Notes under the pieces: generated by a model
Told to the model about the DNA's origin: nothing
The model's input: the letters and a program-made list of their open reading frames with translations, nothing else
The model's database searches: none
Source of the DNA: Nocardia veterana NBRC 100344
Lineage (GTDB): Bacteria; Actinomycetota; Actinomycetes; Mycobacteriales; Mycobacteriaceae
DNA length: 64,000 nt
Direction of reading: 5' to 3'
Assembly: GCF_000308855.1 (NCBI RefSeq)
Contig: NZ_BAGM01000095.1
Span: 1 to 64,000, forward strand
Position numbers and translations under genes: made by a program
Shown here: piece after piece, positions 52,335 to 62,810 of the stretch
How positions within the stretch are numbered: the stretch's first letter is position 1
Layout: every line of letters starts with the position of its first letter

Positions 52335-53802
52335 CGATCGGGCCGCGCGCCGCCTCGTAGGCCGCGCCCACGCGATACAGCCGATCGTCGGCCAGCGCCG
52401 GCGCCATGATCTGCAGTCCCACCGGCAGTCCGTCGTCGGCGGACAGCCCGGACGGCACCGACATCGCGCAGTGGCCGGCCAGGTTGGTCGGCAGTGTGCA
52501 CAGGTCCGACAGGTACATCGCGAGCGGATCGTTCACCTTCTCGCCCAGCTTCCACGGCGTGAACGGACTGGTCGGCGAGACGAGCACATCCACGCTCTCG
52601 TAGGCCTTGTCGAAGTCCTGCGCGATCAGGGTGCGCACCTTCAACGCCTGGCCGTAATAGGCGTCGTAGTAGCCCGCCGACAGGGCGTAGGTGCCGATCA
52701 TGATGCGGCGCTTGACTTCCGGACCGAACCCGGCCTCCCGGGTCAGCGACATGACCTGCTCGGCGGAGTGGGTGCCGTCGTCGCCGACGCGCAGGCCGTA
52801 GCGCATCGCGTCGAAGCGCGCGAGGTTGGACGACACCTCGCTCGGCAGGATCAGGTAGTAGGAGGCCAGCGCGTATTCGAAGTGCGGGCACGAGACCTCG
52901 ATCACCTCGGCGCCCAGATCCTTCAACTGGGCCACGGCGGCATCGAAGGAGGCGAGTACACCCGGCTGGTAGCTGTCGGAGTGCAGTTCCTTGACCACAC
53001 CGACCTTCACACCCGCCAGATCGCCTCGGGCGCCCGCGCGCGCGGCCGCCACCACGGCCGGCACCGCGACGTCGCGGGAGGTCGAATCCTTCGGGTCGTA
53101 GCCCGCGATGACCTCGTGCAGCAGTGCCGTGTCGAGCACGGTGCGACCGCACGGACCACCCTGGTCCAGCGAGGAGGCACAGGCGACGAGGCCGTAGCGC
53201 GAGACCGTGCCGTAGGTGGGTTTGGTGCCGACGGTCGCGGTCACCGCGGCCGGCTGGCGGATCGAACCACCGGTGTCGGTGCCGATCGCGAGCGGCGCCT
53301 GATACGAGGCCAGCGCCGCCGCGGAACCACCGCCGGAGCCGCCGGGGATGCGGGTGGTGTCCCACGGATTGCGGGTCGGGCCGTAGGCGGAGTTCTCGGT
53401 GGACGAACCCATCGCGAATTCGTCCATATTGGTCTTGCCGAGGATCGGGATGCCGGCGGCGCGCAGTTTGGCGGTCACCGTGGCGTCGTAGGGCGAGACC
53501 CAGCCCTCGAGAATCTTCGACGCACAGGTGGTCGGCATGTCGGTGGTGGTGAAAACGTCCTTGAGCGCCAACGGAACTCCCGCCAGCGGCGAGGCCACGG
53601 TACCCGCGGCGACGGCGGCGTCGACCTCGGCCGCGGTCGCCAGGGCCTGCTCCCGGGCGACGTGCAGGAAGGCGTGGAGTTCACCGTCGACCGCGGCGAT
53701 GCGCTGCAGATGCGCCTCGGTGACCTCGACCGAGGAGACCTCCCGGGCGTGGATCTTGTCCGCCAGCTCGGCCGCGGTGAGTTTCGTCAGATCGCCACTC
53801 AC
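52330..53802 (-). CDS. gatA: Asp-tRNA(Asn)/Glu-tRNA(Gln) amidotransferase subunit A
   Basis: A 490-residue amidase-signature enzyme. The Ser-cisSer-Lys triad regions are present: LALKDVF (Lys ~80), [18 protein letters not shown] and [15 protein letters not shown]. It releases ammonia from glutamine, which passes to GatB to convert Glu-tRNA(Gln) or Asp-tRNA(Asn). GTG start directly after the gatC stop, so translation is coupled. The stop codon is inside an inverted repeat shared with the converging MarR gene. Confidence 0.97.
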   Translation of the reverse strand: MSGDLTKLTAAELADKIHAREVSSVEVTEAHLQRIAAVDGELHAFLHVAREQALATAAEVDAAVAAGTVASPLAGVPLALKDVFTTTDMPTTCASKILEGWVSPYDATVTAKLRAAGIPILGKTNMDEFAMGSSTENSAYGPTRNPWDTTRIPGGSGGGSAAALASYQAPLAIGTDTGGSIRQPAAVTATVGTKPTYGTVSRYGLVACASSLDQGGPCGRTVLDTALLHEVIAGYDPKDSTSRDVAVPAVVAAARAGARGDLAGVKVGVVKELHSDSYQPGVLASFDAAVAQLKDLGAEVIEVSCPHFEYALASYYLILPSEVSSNLARFDAMRYGLRVGDDGTHSAEQVMSLTREAGFGPEVKRRIMIGTYALSAGYYDAYYGQALKVRTLIAQDFDKAYESVDVLVSPTSPFTPWKLGEKVNDPLAMYLSDLCTLPTNLAGHCAMSVPSGLSADDGLPVGLQIMAPALADDRLYRVGAAYEAARGPIA

Positions 53803-54099
53803 TTATTCGCCCTCTCCCAGGATCTGCGGAACCATGAAGCGCTGTTCGTCGACCGCGGGCGCGCCGGACAGCGCCGCGTCCGGCGTGAGTCCGGGGACGA
53901 CGACGTCGGGCCGCGTGACGTTGGTGGTCGGATTCGGCGACGCGGTGGCCGGTACGTCGGCGGCGACCTCGGTGATGACCTGCACGTGACTCAGGATCGA
54001 ATCCAGCTGACCGGCATACAGATCGAGCTCTTCGTCGGTGAGGGCGAGCCGGGACAACCGGGCGAGGTGTGCGACCTCGTCGCGGGAGATGGCGGGCAC
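53803..54099 (-). CDS. gatC: Asp-tRNA(Asn)/Glu-tRNA(Gln) amidotransferase subunit C
   Basis: A 98-residue Gat[37 protein letters not shown] is the family signature, and [36 protein letters not shown] the belt that wraps GatA. GTG at 54099 has AAAGGGG 7 nt upstream; the frame extends to 54174 without support. It heads the gatC-gatA operon. Its promoter must lie in or next to the 78-bp repeat array, which fills the spacer up to the divergent ACT-domain gene. Confidence 0.95.
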   Translation of the reverse strand: MPAISRDEVAHLARLSRLALTDEELDLYAGQLDSILSHVQVITEVAADVPATASPNPTTNVTRPDVVVPGLTPDAALSGAPAVDEQRFMVPQILGEGE

Positions 54100-54158
54100 C
54101 GCGAAACCCCTTTCGGCAGGTTGAAGCGTGTCGGTGGCGCAGGGCGCTGCGCGTACCC

Positions 54159-54348
54159 AGCCTAATGGGGTCAAGGCCCGGAGGCGGCAGCGGATGCGTC
54201 ACCACGCAGGGCCTCCCCATTAGGCACAGAAAACACAGCCTAATGGGGTCAAGGCCCGGAGGCGGCAGCGGATGCGTCACCACGCAGGGCCTCCCCATTA
54301 GGCACAGAAAGCACAGCCTAATGGGGTCAAGGCCCGGAGGCGGCAGCG
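54159..54348. repeat. Tandem 78-bp repeats, each a long hairpin
   Basis: Units start at 54159, 54237 and 54315. The first two are complete and nearly identical (one base differs in what I compared); the third is cut after about 34 bp. Each full unit contains CCTAATGGGG ... CCCCATTAGG, perfect 10-bp arms (54161-54170 with 54215-54224; 54239-54248 with 54293-54302), plus an inner AGGCCC/GGGCCT pair. As RNA or single-strand DNA each would fold into a ~64-nt stem-loop. The array lies between divergent gatC and the ACT gene. Confidence 0.9.
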
Positions 54349-54557
54349 AGGGGCCGGTACGTGGCGGACACAAGGTTGACACCACAACGTCACCACCGAG
54401 GCACTGGCACGTTGCCCGCTGTTCGGCCGACAATAGGGCTGTGGCATACCTCACTGCTCCTGCGCCGGCTCGTCCGCACGAGGCAGTGGGTGTAAGGATT
54501 GCGAGACTCGGGTATACGTCCGAAAGTCTCGGTCGCACAGGAAAGGAAGGCAAGCAC

Positions 54558-55208
54558 GTGTCATTTCTGCTTCGCGTGCAGCTTCCGGATCGCCCAGGAA
54601 GTCTCGGTTCACTCGCTGTCGCGCTGGGCTCGGTGGGCGCCGACATCCTCTCGCTGGACGTCGTCGAACGCGGCGCCGGCTACGCGATCGACGATTTGGT
54701 GGTGGAGGTCCCGTCGGGTGCGCTGCCCGACACGCTGATCACGGCGGCGGAATCCCTGGCCGATGTCCGGGTGGATTCGTTGCGGCCGTATTCCGGCATC
54801 CTCGACACCCACCGGGAACTGGAGTTGATCGACCAGGTGGCCACGGCCCGGGACGACCGGCTGCAGGTACTGGTCGACGGGGTGCCGCGCGTGCTGCAGG
54901 TCGGGTGGAGCACCGTGATGGACATGGGTCCGCACGGCGGTCAACGCCTGGTCGGCAGCGCGAGCGCGCCCGAAACGCAGGCCGGCAGCGTGCCGTGGAT
55001 GCCGCTCGAGAAGCCGACCGCGCTCGATCCGGAGGCCGACTGGGTCCCGCAGATCTGGCGCGATATGGACACCAAGCTCGCCGCCGCCCCGTTGGGCAAC
55101 ACCGGCAAGGCGCTGCTGCTGGGCCGGCCCGGCGGACCGGAGTTCCGGCCCTCGGAGATCGCCCGGCTGGGCTATCTGGCCGGCATCGTCGCCACCGTGC
55201 TGGGCTGA
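54558..55208 (+). CDS. ACT-domain protein (Rv3013-like)
   Basis: A 216-residue cytoplasmic protein. The N-terminal ACT domain (SFLLRVQLPDRPGSLGSLAVALGSVGADILSLDVVERGAGYAIDDLVVEV) normally binds an amino acid. The second half (from about residue 90) is a GAF-like or family-specific domain (DRLQVLVDGVPRVLQVGWSTVMDM...). M. tuberculosis Rv3013 has the same size and place opposite gatC. GTG at 54558 follows GGAAAGGAAGG; longer frames that run through the repeat array are not credible. No enzyme is fused, so it is likely a sensor or regulator of amino-acid metabolism, its partner unknown. Confidence 0.85.
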   Translation: MSFLLRVQLPDRPGSLGSLAVALGSVGADILSLDVVERGAGYAIDDLVVEVPSGALPDTLITAAESLADVRVDSLRPYSGILDTHRELELIDQVATARDDRLQVLVDGVPRVLQVGWSTVMDMGPHGGQRLVGSASAPETQAGSVPWMPLEKPTALDPEADWVPQIWRDMDTKLAAAPLGNTGKALLLGRPGGPEFRPSEIARLGYLAGIVATVLG

Positions 55209-55209
55209 G

Positions 55210-55713
55210 TCAGCCGGCCCGGCGCATGACCGTCAGTGGAATACCGTTGTCGGTGAACCAATCCCGTTCGGGTACGTGCTCGAAGCCGAGCCGCTGATAG
55301 ATCCGCCGAGCGGCCGCCATCGCCGGCATCGTCGTCAGCACGACCGCCGGAAACCCTTCGGCCGCAGCGGTATCGATGACGGTCCGCACCAGCGCGGTGC
55401 CGACCCCGGCGCCGCGGGCCTGTTCCGAGACGGCCAGCATCCGGAACTCCAGCTCGCCCGGCCGGGCGATATCCGCATAGGGCGTTCCCGGGCGAGCGAT
55501 GGTCAGCGAACCGACGACCTGTGAGTCCCGCACGGCGACAAGCACTTCCGCGGCGGCGGCCCGGGTCGCGGTATCCGCGAGTTCGGACACGTACGGACTG
55601 TCCGGGTGGACGTGCCCCTCACCGACGTAGGTGCCGACCGTCAGGTCCGCGATGGCGTCGAAGTCGTCCGGGTCCGCCGGGCGGATCCGGACCCGGGCAT
55701 CCAACTGTTCCAT
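55210..55713 (-). CDS. GNAT family N-acetyltransferase
   Basis: A 167-residue protein with a complete GNAT core: RIRPADPDDFDAIADLTVGTY at the N-terminus, LEFRMLAVSEQARGAGVGTALVRTVIDTAAAEG giving the acetyl-CoA loop R-G-A-G-V-G-T, and AAARRIYQRLGFEHVPERD as the C-terminal β5-α4-β6. Substrate unknown. ATG at 55713. It converges with the ACT gene (1 bp apart) and lies 6 bp downstream of ligA, so it may be transcribed with ligA. Confidence 0.88.
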   Translation of the reverse strand: MEQLDARVRIRPADPDDFDAIADLTVGTYVGEGHVHPDSPYVSELADTATRAAAAEVLVAVRDSQVVGSLTIARPGTPYADIARPGELEFRMLAVSEQARGAGVGTALVRTVIDTAAAEGFPAVVLTTMPAMAAARRIYQRLGFEHVPERDWFTDNGIPLTVMRRAG

Positions 55714-55719
55714 AACTTC

Positions 55720-57876
<2,157 letters not shown>

Positions 57877-57922
57877 TCAGCCCACCGACATCCCCGCGCA
57901 CCGTTCGGGCACGTCGGAACGG

Positions 57923-58600
57923 TCATACCGCCGATCGGGCGGCGGTCTCCTCCGGCCATTCGGCCGGCGCCGCCTCGAAGGTGCGCCCGGCATTGGCGAC
58001 CACCGCGCGGCCGAGGGCGTAGTTGCCGGTGCCGCCGATGATCGCGCCGATACCGGCGGGCAGCACCCGGCCGAACATCAGCGCACCGCGTTTCGCGATG
58101 AAACCGACGATGAATTTGCGGGCCATCGGATTGTCGATCGAGCGGACCACCGGAAGTTTGTCGGCGACCGCGGAGGCCCAGTCCTTGGCGGACTGCCCCG
58201 CGCCCTTGCCGAGCAGCTGGGCGCCGCCCTCACCCAGCACCACCGCGGCGACCAGCGCCCGCCGCTGCTGCGGGGCCATCGCCGGCATTGCGTGCAGCTC
58301 CCCCACCGATACCGCGTAGAAGGCCGAGGCCTCCAGGAAGAAGACCGATTCGACACCGCTGGCGAACAGACCGACCAGCGTGCCGATGCCGGGCACGGCC
58401 GCCGACAGCCCCGCGACGGTGCCACTGGTCGTCACCGCGGCCAGATACCGCCACTGCAGGCCGCGCTCGATGTCGGCCGGCGTCCGCTCCGGATGCCGCC
58501 GCCGCAACCGGGCCACGTATTTCGCCGCCAGCGGCGCCTGCGCGCCCGTTCCGGCGCGCACCATCGTCTCCACCGACTTCTGCACTACCCGCTCGAACAT
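57923..58600 (-). CDS. EcsC-like protein of unknown function
   Basis: A 225-residue Ala/Gly-rich protein with two or three hydrophobic segments (AAVTTSGTVAGLSAAVPGIGTLVGLFASGVESVFFLEASAFYAVSV; LMFGRVLPAGIGAIIGGTGNYALGRAVV) alternating with amphipathic helices. The layout resembles the EcsC family that accompanies some ABC transporters, but no transporter is adjacent. ATG at 58600 has GAAAGGGG upstream. It is divergent from the AAA ATPase gene at 58775. Function unknown. Confidence 0.55.
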   Translation of the reverse strand: MFERVVQKSVETMVRAGTGAQAPLAAKYVARLRRRHPERTPADIERGLQWRYLAAVTTSGTVAGLSAAVPGIGTLVGLFASGVESVFFLEASAFYAVSVGELHAMPAMAPQQRRALVAAVVLGEGGAQLLGKGAGQSAKDWASAVADKLPVVRSIDNPMARKFIVGFIAKRGALMFGRVLPAGIGAIIGGTGNYALGRAVVANAGRTFEAAPAEWPEETAARSAV

Positions 58601-58774
58601 CTCGCCAGGCCCCTTTCGTCGACATCGGCGACCTTACGGACCCATACCCGCCGGAAGGCCGATCGACACGGGCAGGCGCTCGCGCGTCGGGTGGCGCGTG
58701 TCACGTGTCACCGAGGCCGGGCGGAGGCGAAATTCCTCCACCTGCTGTCGCGGCCGGGCCCGGCCCACGGCAGG

Positions 58775-60031
58775 ATGGCTCGGGTGCTGCGTAGTTTCCA
58801 GGTGACCAACCATCGATCCCTCGCCGAACCCCAGGAACTCCGCCTGATCTCGAACCGGGCCGGGGCGCTGCCCGCTCCGGTCACCGCGATCCACGGCGCG
58901 GCCGGTAGCGGCAAATCCGGGCTCGTCGACGCGCTGGCGCATATGCGCGATGCGGTACTGCATTCGGTGACCGGCTGGGATCCGTACGCGGGACCGGTGC
59001 GCGCCCCGCACCTCGGATTCGCCGATCAGCCTTCGGAATTCGTCGCCACCTTCGTGGCCGAGGGCGTGCCCTACACCTACGGGTTCCGCCTCGACAATGC
59101 CGACGTCACCGCGGAATGGCTACATACGCACCCGCACAACCGCAAGCGGATCGTGTTCGAGCGCGAGGGTGAGCAGATCCGGATCGGGCCGATGTTCGAA
59201 CCGGTGCGCTTCGGCATCACCGCGCTGGCACCGTTGGTACGGCCGAATGCGTTGCTGCTCAGCCTCGCCGGGCAGATGTATGCCGAGGCGCTGGTGCCCG
59301 CCCACCGCTGGTTCTCGGCTCAACTGGACATCCAGCGCGGCCCCGCCGACCCGCACGGCATCGCCGAACGCCTCGGCGCGCACATCTCCCGATCCGCCGA
59401 TAACGCCGCCCGGTTGCTGATGCTGCTGCGTTCGGCCGAACTGGGCATCGAGGACCTGCTGCTGGCCGAGAACGACCCGATGTACGCCGACTATCTGCGT
59501 GATTTGGACGGCGAAATAGCCGGTCTGACAAAGGAATTGGACGCGTGCGCCGCCTCCCCCGCGCATGCCCGGCAGGTGCGCGAGACGCTCGGCGTGGAAC
59601 CGATCGCGCTGGAGCGCGAACTGAGCAATCTGCGCGCGGCACGGGACACGCTCTACACCCGGATGGTCGCGCGCCGCGGCACCGGGCTGGGACTGGTGCA
59701 CACGGGTATCGACGCGACCTTCGACATCGCCGACGAGTCGACCGCCACGCTCGCGCTGCTGCGCCTGCTGCCGACCGTCCTCGATGCCCTCGACACCGGC
59801 CGGGTACTGGCGGTCGACGATATCGACACTCATCTCACCGGCGACACCGCCGACCGGCTGATCCAGCTGTTCCAGAATCCGGAGACCAATGCCCGGGGTG
59901 CGCAACTGATCTTCACCACCCGCAATCGCGTTCTCATCGACCGCGGCAACGGCCGGTCGCAGTCGCGGCGCACCAGAGTGTGGCAGGTACGGCGCACGCC
60001 CGCCGGCACCAGCGAGCTCACCTCGAACTGA
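58775..60031 (+). CDS. Orphan AAA/ABC-type ATPase (AAA_15/21-like)
   Basis: A 418-residue protein. It starts with a recF/SMC-like strand (VLRSFQVTNHRSLAEPQELRLI), then Walker A GAAGSGKS (41-48). The middle helical region (150-310) includes a putative coiled coil (DLDGEIAGLTKELDACAA...RETLGVEPIALERELSNLRAARDTLYTRMV). Walker B is VLAVDDIDTHLT (about 343-354), where the usual E after DD is replaced by I-D. A D-loop/switch strand (GAQLIFTTRN) follows. This plan is that of RloA/AbiLi/OLD-type ATPases, some of which act in phage defence with a nuclease partner. No partner is seen here. ATG at 58775; the longer upstream frame is noise. Confidence 0.75.
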   Translation: MARVLRSFQVTNHRSLAEPQELRLISNRAGALPAPVTAIHGAAGSGKSGLVDALAHMRDAVLHSVTGWDPYAGPVRAPHLGFADQPSEFVATFVAEGVPYTYGFRLDNADVTAEWLHTHPHNRKRIVFEREGEQIRIGPMFEPVRFGITALAPLVRPNALLLSLAGQMYAEALVPAHRWFSAQLDIQRGPADPHGIAERLGAHISRSADNAARLLMLLRSAELGIEDLLLAENDPMYADYLRDLDGEIAGLTKELDACAASPAHARQVRETLGVEPIALERELSNLRAARDTLYTRMVARRGTGLGLVHTGIDATFDIADESTATLALLRLLPTVLDALDTGRVLAVDDIDTHLTGDTADRLIQLFQNPETNARGAQLIFTTRNRVLIDRGNGRSQSRRTRVWQVRRTPAGTSELTSN

Positions 60032-60126
60032 GGTCGCGCCGACCACAGCCGCGGCACCCGGCAGGTGACCGCGCACTCCGGACCGGTGCGACCCGGGTGT
60101 CCAGTTTGTCCGCCTAGCATGGAGGC

Positions 60127-60483
60127 ATGCTGCTGCAGATCGTGTTCATCGTGTTGATCGCCGGCGCGCTGGTCGCGCTGTTGATGAACTTCCGGCGCGG
60201 CCGCGGCGGGTTCGGCGGCCTCCAGCGCGCCCAGCTGGAGGCCGGGACCCTGCGCATCACCGGTGTGAGCCCGCGTCCGGCCGGCCAGGGCGAGCAGTTC
60301 GTTACGATCACCGGCACGCTGTCCGGCCCGAGTGTCCCCGGCGAAACCGTGTACGGCCGTTTCGCCTGGGACGTCAACCAGTGGCCGTTCCCCGGCGAAG
60401 ACCTTCCGGTGAGCTATCCGCCGGGCAAACCGCAGCACTGGCGGATCGGCCATCCGAGTCCGGGGCCGGAGGCCGGTTACTGA
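60127..60483 (+). CDS. Small membrane-anchored protein, unknown
   Basis: A 118-residue protein: one N-terminal membrane helix (MLLQIVFIVLIAGALVALLMNF), a basic Arg/Gly turn, then a soluble β-rich part (LEAGTLRITGVSPRPAGQGEQFVTITGTLSGPSVPGETVYGRFAWDVNQWP) that would lie on the side opposite the N-terminus. TAGCAT at 60115-60120 is 6 nt before the ATG and GGAGG lies between them, so either a leaderless or a very short leader start is possible. No family recognised. It converges with the MetE-like gene. Confidence 0.65.
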   Translation: MLLQIVFIVLIAGALVALLMNFRRGRGGFGGLQRAQLEAGTLRITGVSPRPAGQGEQFVTITGTLSGPSVPGETVYGRFAWDVNQWPFPGEDLPVSYPPGKPQHWRIGHPSPGPEAGY

Positions 60484-60516
60484 GCCGCCTCCTCGGCGAC
60501 CGGTCCCCGGCCCGCC

Positions 60517-61569
60517 TCAGTCGAAGCTGAGGGAATCCGGATCGTCGGCGTAGGCGCGGGCCACCTCCGAGCACAGGTCGAGGGCGCGGCGAGCCCAGGT
60601 CAGCGGGGCGGCGGCCAGTCCACACGCCGGGGTCACCAGGATGCGGTCGGTGAGAGTGCGACGCGCGAATCCGAGGCGGTCGACGAGCCGCACACCCGGC
60701 TCGGCGAGTTCGCGCCAGGTCGGCGGCGTGGACGGGGCACTCGTCGGGATCAGGCCCAGTGCGAGATAGCTCCCCGCGTCGAGGAGCTCCCCGACCGCGT
60801 CGAGATCGCCGGTCCCGATGGTGGTCAGATCGAAACCGATTGCGGCGGCGGCAGTTCCGCGCAGGAACGACAACGGCGGCGGTGCGGCGCACGTGTGGAT
60901 CAGCACGGGTCCGGGCTGCGCGGTGACGACGGTGTCGAGGATGTGCAGGGCCTCCGGTTCGGGCACCGCCCGCACGGTGTTCAGGATGCTCGCACCCCGC
61001 AAGCTGCCCTCGAGTACCGCCGTCAGCGACGGCTCGTCCAGTTGGACGACGACCTCGGCGCCCAGCCGCTTACCGACCTCGGCGGCGTGATCGCGCAACC
61101 CCTCGGCCAGCGAGTCCGAAAGATCGCGCACGGCACCGGGGTCGGTGAGCACACGATGACCGTTCGCGAGTTCGACCTGCGCCGCGAGGGTCAGCGGCCC
61201 GACCGACTGCACCTTGAGCGGGCGCCCGGCGCCGCCGAGACCCGCTGTCTCCCAGACCTCTTCGAGCGCGTCGAGATCGGTGCGGAGCAGATCGTGAGCG
61301 CGGCGGGCCACGGCGCCGGGGCGGGCGCCGAGCCGGTAGCCGCGAGTCGTGGTGTCGAACTGCATATCGACCAGCAGGGCCGAGGCCCGCCCGACCATAT
61401 CCGAACCCGCGCCACGGGCCGGCAATTCGGGGAGGTGGGCGAGATCGGGCAGCTCTCCCACCAGGGTGGCGGCTGCCTCCCGGGGGTCGGTGCCCGGCCA
61501 GGAACCGACGCCCGTCGCGATCCCTCCCCGCAGGCTCGGCCGCGCGTCGGACCGGTTCTCGCTCGTCAT
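60517..61569 (-). CDS. B12-independent methionine synthase-like protein (Rv3015c-like)
   Basis: A 350-residue single TIM barrel matching the C-terminal half of MetE. ATGVGSWPGTDPREAA is the start motif, VVQLDEPSL carries the catalytic-region Asp/Glu, VLIHTCAAPPPLSFL the zinc His and Cys, and ILVTPACGLAAAPLTWARRALDLC the last zinc Cys. It lacks the MetE N-terminal domain that helps bind folate polyglutamate, so it may transfer methyl groups between other donors and thiols. M. tuberculosis Rv3015c, near ligA, is similar. ATG at 61569. Confidence 0.85.
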   Translation of the reverse strand: MTSENRSDARPSLRGGIATGVGSWPGTDPREAAATLVGELPDLAHLPELPARGAGSDMVGRASALLVDMQFDTTTRGYRLGARPGAVARRAHDLLRTDLDALEEVWETAGLGGAGRPLKVQSVGPLTLAAQVELANGHRVLTDPGAVRDLSDSLAEGLRDHAAEVGKRLGAEVVVQLDEPSLTAVLEGSLRGASILNTVRAVPEPEALHILDTVVTAQPGPVLIHTCAAPPPLSFLRGTAAAAIGFDLTTIGTGDLDAVGELLDAGSYLALGLIPTSAPSTPPTWRELAEPGVRLVDRLGFARRTLTDRILVTPACGLAAAPLTWARRALDLCSEVARAYADDPDSLSFD

Positions 61570-61688
61570 AGTTCACCCATCTCGATCACGCTGCCGTATT
61601 CCGCGGACCGATCGTAGTGGTGATACCGGCGCGACCGGATGCATCCATGCACGGCCGGACGTACTGCTCGCCTGCGGACGACCCCGGC

Positions 61689-62810
61689 TCACCGCACGGA
61701 ATCCGCGACCAGCTCCCCGGCGGCGTCCACGCGCTCGCGTCCGGTGCCGCTGATGGTGCCGCTGCCGACCACCCGGTCCCCCAGCGGGTCCGGCAGGTAG
61801 GCGACCACGGCCTGTCCCCGGGCCACCCCCGTCAGCGGCTCGCGCAGCCGGGCGATGAGCCCGCCGTCGACCGCCTCGACGACCGCGGGCGCGAGCCCGC
61901 CGTGTGCCCGCACCTGGACGACACAGTCGAACGGCTCGGCCGGTACCTCACCCGAGGTCCAGACCGCCCGATCCGCCCGCACGGTCCAGACGTTCAGGTC
62001 CTCGGCGGGGCCGACGTGCACGGTGCCGGAATCCGGGTCGATCTCGGTCACGTAGCGCGGACGCCCGTCGGCGGCGGGACCGGGCAGGCCGAGCCCCTTG
62101 CGCTGACCGATCGTGAAACCGTGGACACCTTCGTGTTCGGCCAGTTTCCGGCCGTCGCTGTCGACGATGGCCCCCGGGCGCACCCCGATCGACGCCCCGA
62201 GAAAGGCCCGCGTGTCGCCGGAGGGAATGAAGCAGATGTCGTGCGAGTCCGGCTTGTTCGCCACGGCCAGGCCGCGTTCGGCGGCCTCTTCGCGGATGCG
62301 CGGCTTCGGGGTGTCACCGACCGGGAACATCGCCCGGGACAGCTGTTCGGCGGTGAGGACCGCGAGCACGTACGACTGATCCTTGTCCGCGTCGACCGCC
62401 CGGCGCAGCACGCCGTCGGACAGCTGCGCGTAGTGACCGGTGACCACGGCGTCGAAGCCCAGGGCCACCGCACGATCGGCGAGCGCCGAGAACTTGATCT
62501 TCTCGTTGCAGCGCAGGCACGGGTTCGGGGTCTCGCCGGCGGCGTACGCGGCGACGAAGTCGTCGATCACGTCCTCTTTGAAGCGATCCGCGAAATCCCA
62601 GACGTAGAAAGGGATCCCGAGGACGTCGGCGGCTCGCCGGGCATCACCGGCATCCTCCTTGGAGCAGCAGCCGCGCGACCCGGTACGCAGAGTTCCGGGG
62701 GTGGCCGACAGGGCCAGGTGCACCCCGACCACCTCGTGGCCGGCGTCGACCGCACGCGCGGCGGCCACGGCGGAATCGACGCCGCCGCTCATCGCTGCCA
62801 GCACTCTCAT
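61689..62810 (-). CDS. mnmA: tRNA-specific 2-thiouridylase
   Basis: A 373-residue MnmA/TrmU. The PP-loop [13 protein letters not shown] near the N-terminus binds ATP. The two catalytic cysteines are in [14 protein letters not shown] and [21 protein letters not shown] and [14 protein letters not shown] are family motifs, followed by the C-terminal β-barrel. It thiolates U34 of Lys, Glu and Gln tRNAs using sulfur from a cysteine desulfurase. ATG at 62810 has GGAGG 7 nt upstream and overlaps the iscS stop by 4 nt, so the sulfur donor and the thiolase are co-translated. An open frame to 63026 upstream is inside iscS. Confidence 0.96.
   Translation of the reverse strand: MRVLAAMSGGVDSAVAAARAVDAGHEVVGVHLALSATPGTLRTGSRGCCSKEDAGDARRAADVLGIPFYVWDFADRFKEDVIDDFVAAYAAGETPNPCLRCNEKIKFSALADRAVALGFDAVVTGHYAQLSDGVLRRAVDADKDQSYVLAVLTAEQLSRAMFPVGDTPKPRIREEAAERGLAVANKPDSHDICFIPSGDTRAFLGASIGVRPGAIVDSDGRKLAEHEGVHGFTIGQRKGLGLPGPAADGRPRYVTEIDPDSGTVHVGPAEDLNVWTVRADRAVWTSGEVPAEPFDCVVQVRAHGGLAPAVVEAVDGGLIARLREPLTGVARGQAVVAYLPDPLGDRVVGSGTISGTGRERVDAAGELVADSVR

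Noticed and set aside
54159..54348. CRISPR array
   Set aside because: Units are contiguous with no unique spacers and only 2.4 copies; arms form hairpins typical of REP/MITE-like elements.
54069..54557. N-terminal extension of the ACT protein, with 26-residue repeats ([17 protein letters not shown]...)
   Set aside because: It is translation of the 78-bp hairpin array; a good GTG with a purine-rich ribosome site lies at 54558 and family length agrees with that start.
53681..54646. Minus-strand ORF with [13 protein letters not shown] repeats
   Set aside because: It reads through the same non-coding repeats and then antisense to gatC/gatA sequence in the wrong frame.
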